Assembly (NCBI RefSeq): GCF_004682045.1
Contig: NZ_QUZT01000023.1
Span: 1-64,000, forward strand
Origin: Pseudomonas nabeulensis
GTDB lineage: Bacteria; Pseudomonadota; Gammaproteobacteria; Pseudomonadales; Pseudomonadaceae
DNA length: 64,000 nt
Direction of reading: 5' to 3'
This document shows positions 61,100-64,000 of the stretch, in pieces. Position 1 is the stretch's first letter. Every line of letters begins with the position of its first letter. The notes beneath the pieces were generated by a model. That model had not been told where the DNA came from, searched no databases, and worked only from the letters and a program-made list of their open reading frames with translations. A program made the position numbers and the translations under genes.

Positions 61100-62589
61100 T
61101 AATGCTCCGGAACCCCGAGCGGCTGCTCGGCAGGTTTATCAGTGGGGGGCGGTAGTGGCTTTTGCGCAGTCGTCGGGCCGGCGGTCACGATGACCATCTT
61201 GTCGGCGCTCAAGTGTTTGTTCATTGCAGCCTTGACCTGCTCTACGGTCAGGGCCTGGGATTGTTTCATGAAATCTTCCAGATAGGTCAGCGGCAGGTTA
61301 TAGAAACCCATCGCACCCAGCTGGCCAACGATATCGGCGTTGCTCGCGGTCGACAGCGGGAAGCTGCCGGCCAGTTCGCGCTTGGCGTCATCCAGTTCTT
61401 TCTGGGTGGGGCCGGTCTCGAGGTAGTCGGCCACCACGTCCTCAACCAGACGCAGGGTGCCGCCGCTCATTTCGGCGCGTGTCTGCAGGTTGATCATGAA
61501 CGGGCCACGCACCTGCATCGGCGAAAAGCCGGAGTACACGCCGTAGGTCAGGCCGCGTTTTTCGCGCACTTCGCTCATTAAACGGGTGCCGAAGCCACCG
61601 CCGCCGAGGATCTGGTTGCCCAGGGACAAGGCCGCATAGTCCGGGTCAGCCCGGTCAATACCCAGTTGCGCGAACAACAGGTGCGTCTGCTTGGACGGAA
61701 ACTCGATATGGCTCAGGCCGGCCTTGGGTTCGGTCGGTTGGGCAATCTTCGCCAGGGCCGGACCCTTGGGTAGCGAGCTGGAAACCTTGGCGGTCATGGC
61801 TTCGGCTTCGGCGCGGGTGAGGTCGCCCACCACTGCAATCACCGCGTTACCCGCTGCGTACGCCTTGGCGTGGAACGCCTGCAACTGCGCCAGGGAGATT
61901 TTCGGAACGCTTTGCGGCGTGCCCTCGCTCGGGTGCGCGTAAGGGTGATCGCCATACAAGCGCTTGAACAGTTCAAGGCTGGCCAGCTTGGCCGGGTTCT
62001 GCTTCTGGTATTCAAAGCCAGCGAGGATCTGGTTCTTGATCCGTGCCAGGGAGTCGGCGGGGAAGGTCGGTTTACCGATCACCTGATCAAACAGCGTCAA
62101 CGCCGCATCGCGTTTATCGCTGGCGCTCAAACTGCGCAAGGACACCAAAGCCATGTCGCGATAGGCGCCATTGCCAAAATCCGCGCCCAGGCCTTCGAAG
62201 TCGCGGGCGATCTGGCTCACGTCCTTGCCCGGCACGCCTTCGTTGAGCATGGCGTTGGTCATCAGCGCCAGGCCCGGCACGTCGCCGTCCTGGCTGCTGC
62301 CGGCGGCGAACAGGATGCGCATGTCGAACATCGGCAACTCGTGGGCTTCGACGAACAGCACCTTGGCGCCTTCGGCGGTGGTCCAGGTCTGCACGTCGAG
62401 CTTGCGGTTGGTCGGCGCCTTGCCGTCCAGTTCGTTCAGGGATTGCAGTTTGTTGGCCGATTGGGCTTTTTCCAGCGCCGGGCTGGCGACGGAGTCGCTC
62501 GGGCGCAGGAAATACACGGCACTGGCGGCGATCAAGGTGACGACCACCAGGCCAGGAAAGATCAGGCGGCTGCTTTTGCGATCACTCAT
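61099..62589 (-). CDS. M16-family peptidase-like protein lacking the zinc motif
   Basis: 496 residues from the ATG at 62589. A membrane anchor (LIFPGLVVVTLIAASAVYFL, about 9-28) precedes an M16 fold. Where active members have HxxEH this protein reads GLALMTNAMLNEGV, so it cannot bind zinc in the usual way. The Gly-rich GNQILGGGGFGTRLMSEVREK-type loop (RGLTYGVYSGF) is intact, as in the non-catalytic subunits of M16B heterodimers. It overlaps the active peptidase gene by 8 bp. A processing or assembly partner role is inferred. Proline-rich C-terminus. Confidence 0.88.
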   Translation of the reverse strand: MSDRKSSRLIFPGLVVVTLIAASAVYFLRPSDSVASPALEKAQSANKLQSLNELDGKAPTNRKLDVQTWTTAEGAKVLFVEAHELPMFDMRILFAAGSSQDGDVPGLALMTNAMLNEGVPGKDVSQIARDFEGLGADFGNGAYRDMALVSLRSLSASDKRDAALTLFDQVIGKPTFPADSLARIKNQILAGFEYQKQNPAKLASLELFKRLYGDHPYAHPSEGTPQSVPKISLAQLQAFHAKAYAAGNAVIAVVGDLTRAEAEAMTAKVSSSLPKGPALAKIAQPTEPKAGLSHIEFPSKQTHLLFAQLGIDRADPDYAALSLGNQILGGGGFGTRLMSEVREKRGLTYGVYSGFSPMQVRGPFMINLQTRAEMSGGTLRLVEDVVADYLETGPTQKELDDAKRELAGSFPLSTASNADIVGQLGAMGFYNLPLTYLEDFMKQSQALTVEQVKAAMNKHLSADKMVIVTAGPTTAQKPLPPPTDKPAEQPLGVPEH

Positions 62590-63937
62590 GAGCGGTCTCC
62601 TGAGGCAGAACATGGGCGACGCTGAGACGTTCGCGGGTGAAATAGGTGCGTGCAGCTTTCTGGATATCTTCCGGGGTCACGCTTTGCAGGTCGGCCAGCT
62701 CCGTGTCCATGAGTTTCCAGGACAGGCCGACCGTTTCCAGGGAGCCAATGGCCGTGGCCTGGCTGGTGATGGAATCACGCTGGTAGACCACGCCGGCAAT
62801 GACCTGGGCGCGGATGCGTTCCAGTTCTTCGGCGGTGGGCGGCTTGGCTTTCAGTTCATCCAGCAGGCGCCACAGGCCGGCTTCGGCTTGGGCAATGGTC
62901 TTTTTCTTTTGCTGGTTCGGCGTGGCGGTCAACATGAACAGGCTGTCGCCACGGGTGTAGGCGTCATAGTTGGTGGAGGCTGCGGAAACCAGCTCTTCAC
63001 CGCGCTCCAACTGTTCGGAGATACGTGCACTGTAGCCGCCATCCAGCAGGGCCGAGATCAGGCGCAGGGCCTGGACCGAGCGTTTGTCTTCGGCGGTAGC
63101 CAGCCCGGGTACGTTGAAACCGAGAATGACGCTTGGCAGTTGGGTCTGCACGTTCATGGTCAGCAGGCGCTCACCGGGTTCGGCCAGTTCCATCGGGATT
63201 TTGGCCGGTGGGACGTCACGCTTGGGGATCGGGCCAAAGTAACGTTGCGCGAGGGTTTTCACTTCGTCCGGGGTCACGTCGCCGACCACCACCAGGGTGG
63301 CGTTGTTCGGCACGTACCAGGATTGGTACCAGTGGCGCAGCTCTTCGACCTTCATGCGGTCCAGGTCAGCCATCCAGCCGATGGTCGGCGTGTGATAGCC
63401 GCTGGCCGGGTAAGCCATGGCCTTGAAGCGCTCGTAGGCCTTGGACATCGGGTTGTCGTCGGTGCGCAGGCGGCGCTCTTCCTTGATCACCTCGATTTCA
63501 CGGCTGAACTCGTCGGCCGGCAGGCGCAGGCTGGCCATGCGGTCGGCTTCCAGTTCGAAAGCCACGCCCAGGCGGTCACGGGCCAGCACTTGGTAATACG
63601 CGGTGTAATCGTCGCTGGTGAAGGCGTTTTCCTCGGCGCCCAGGTCGCGCAGGATCAGCGAGGCTTCGCCGGGACCGACCTTGGCACTGCCCTTGAACAT
63701 CATGTGCTCAAGGGCGTGGGACAAACCGGTCTGGCCCGGGGTTTCGTAGCTCGAACCAACCTTGTACCAAACCTGGGAAACCACCACCGGCGCACGATGG
63801 TCTTCGCGCACGACCACCTTGAGGCCGTTGTCCAGGGTGAATTCATGGGTGGGTTGTGGGTCGGCAGCCAAGGCTGACAGAGGCAGACAAACTGTGCTGA
63901 ACAGCAGGCCTGCGGCGCGGCGGGCTAGAGCATTCAT
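62582..63937 (-). CDS. M16-family zinc peptidase, active subunit
   Basis: 451 residues. The N-terminus MNALARRAAGLLFSTVCLPL reads as a signal peptide cleaved near ALAA, so the enzyme is periplasmic. The inverted zinc motif is HALEH at residues 74-78 and the third ligand falls in EIEVIKEERR about 76 residues later. The second-half loop ALLDGGYSARISEQLERGEE is also present. It would pair with the inactive M16 protein encoded just downstream. Only 63 bp of upstream sequence remain before the window edge, and no promoter can be judged there. Confidence 0.92.
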   Translation of the reverse strand: MNALARRAAGLLFSTVCLPLSALAADPQPTHEFTLDNGLKVVVREDHRAPVVVSQVWYKVGSSYETPGQTGLSHALEHMMFKGSAKVGPGEASLILRDLGAEENAFTSDDYTAYYQVLARDRLGVAFELEADRMASLRLPADEFSREIEVIKEERRLRTDDNPMSKAYERFKAMAYPASGYHTPTIGWMADLDRMKVEELRHWYQSWYVPNNATLVVVGDVTPDEVKTLAQRYFGPIPKRDVPPAKIPMELAEPGERLLTMNVQTQLPSVILGFNVPGLATAEDKRSVQALRLISALLDGGYSARISEQLERGEELVSAASTNYDAYTRGDSLFMLTATPNQQKKKTIAQAEAGLWRLLDELKAKPPTAEELERIRAQVIAGVVYQRDSITSQATAIGSLETVGLSWKLMDTELADLQSVTPEDIQKAARTYFTRERLSVAHVLPQETAHE

Positions 63938-64000
63938 TCGTTTTTTAACCTGTTGGGCTGCCCGCTTGGTCTTAGCGTCGGCGGGCGAGGAGGTGCTAGG

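Noticed and set aside
63938..64000. Start of ftsY or another divergent gene at the right edge
   Set aside because: Only 63 bases remain and no start codon with a credible frame on the plus strand can be supported.

Overview
This window is a stretch of chromosome from a fluorescent pseudomonad (Pseudomonas fluorescens group). Three things point there. The first is high GC with Pseudomonas-style codon use. The second is the gene order serA, D-2-hydroxyglutarate dehydrogenase, rpiA, ilvA, rppH, ptsP, lgt, thyA, folA, ilvD, rlmI, mutM, fdx, coaD, rsmD and an M16 peptidase pair, which matches, from memory, the serA-to-ftsY neighbourhood of P. aeruginosa PAO1. The third is a dense set of REP/REPIN palindromes of the three types described in P. 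fluorescens SBW25. No rRNA, tRNA, CRISPR array, prophage or insertion sequence was seen.

Layout. 0-10 kb: metabolic and envelope genes (HD hydrolase, GlxA-type regulator, penicillin-acylase-family enzyme with a thioredoxin-like partner, alpha/beta hydrolase, DUF2059, 2OG-Fe(II) oxygenase, DUF523, a truncated amino-acid-binding protein, DUF4399). 9.3-24.4 kb: conserved housekeeping core (serA diverging from D2HGDH, FAH-family enzyme, two SdiA-regulated paralogues, rpiA, ilvA, HAD phosphatase, rppH, ptsP, NRDE protein, lgt, thyA). 24.5-34 kb: accessory block with cadR/cadA metal efflux, then an aminophosphonate locus (LysR regulator, three-part AEP-type ABC importer, FAD amine oxidoreductase, HD-domain putative di-iron oxygenase). 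34-46.5 kb: a DUF3482 GTPase/DUF2868 membrane pair, folA, cystine transporter, phosphorylcholine phosphatase, a FecI/FecR/TonB-receptor iron signalling set, and ilvD.

46.7-49.3 kb: a small AT-richer accessory island. A 21-codon gene is followed by a hairpin, a SagB-type (nitroreductase-fold) dehydrogenase and an MFS exporter, all on the minus strand. It has the architecture of a minimal, undescribed peptide-modification (RiPP-like) cluster and is the best candidate for something new. 49.5-64 kb: rlmI, HDOD protein, mutM, ferredoxin, coaD, then an oxidation module (GMC oxidoreductase, Tat-lipoprotein small subunit, coniferyl-aldehyde-type dehydrogenase, divergent TetR regulator with a 20-bp palindrome), a sulfurtransferase, a YheT-type hydrolase, rsmD, and a membrane-anchored inactive/active M16 peptidase pair cut close to its upstream end by the window edge.

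How the genes work together: serA and D2HGDH couple serine synthesis to removal of 2-hydroxyglutarate; the ABC importer probably feeds an aminophosphonate to the FAD and HD enzymes; FecI/FecR relay ligand binding at the TonB receptor to transcription; the GMC, ALDH and TetR set looks like a regulated alcohol-to-acid oxidation pathway. REPINs occupy many gene ends and probably act as transcript-end or mRNA-stability structures. All functions are inferred by reading the sequence; no database search was run.
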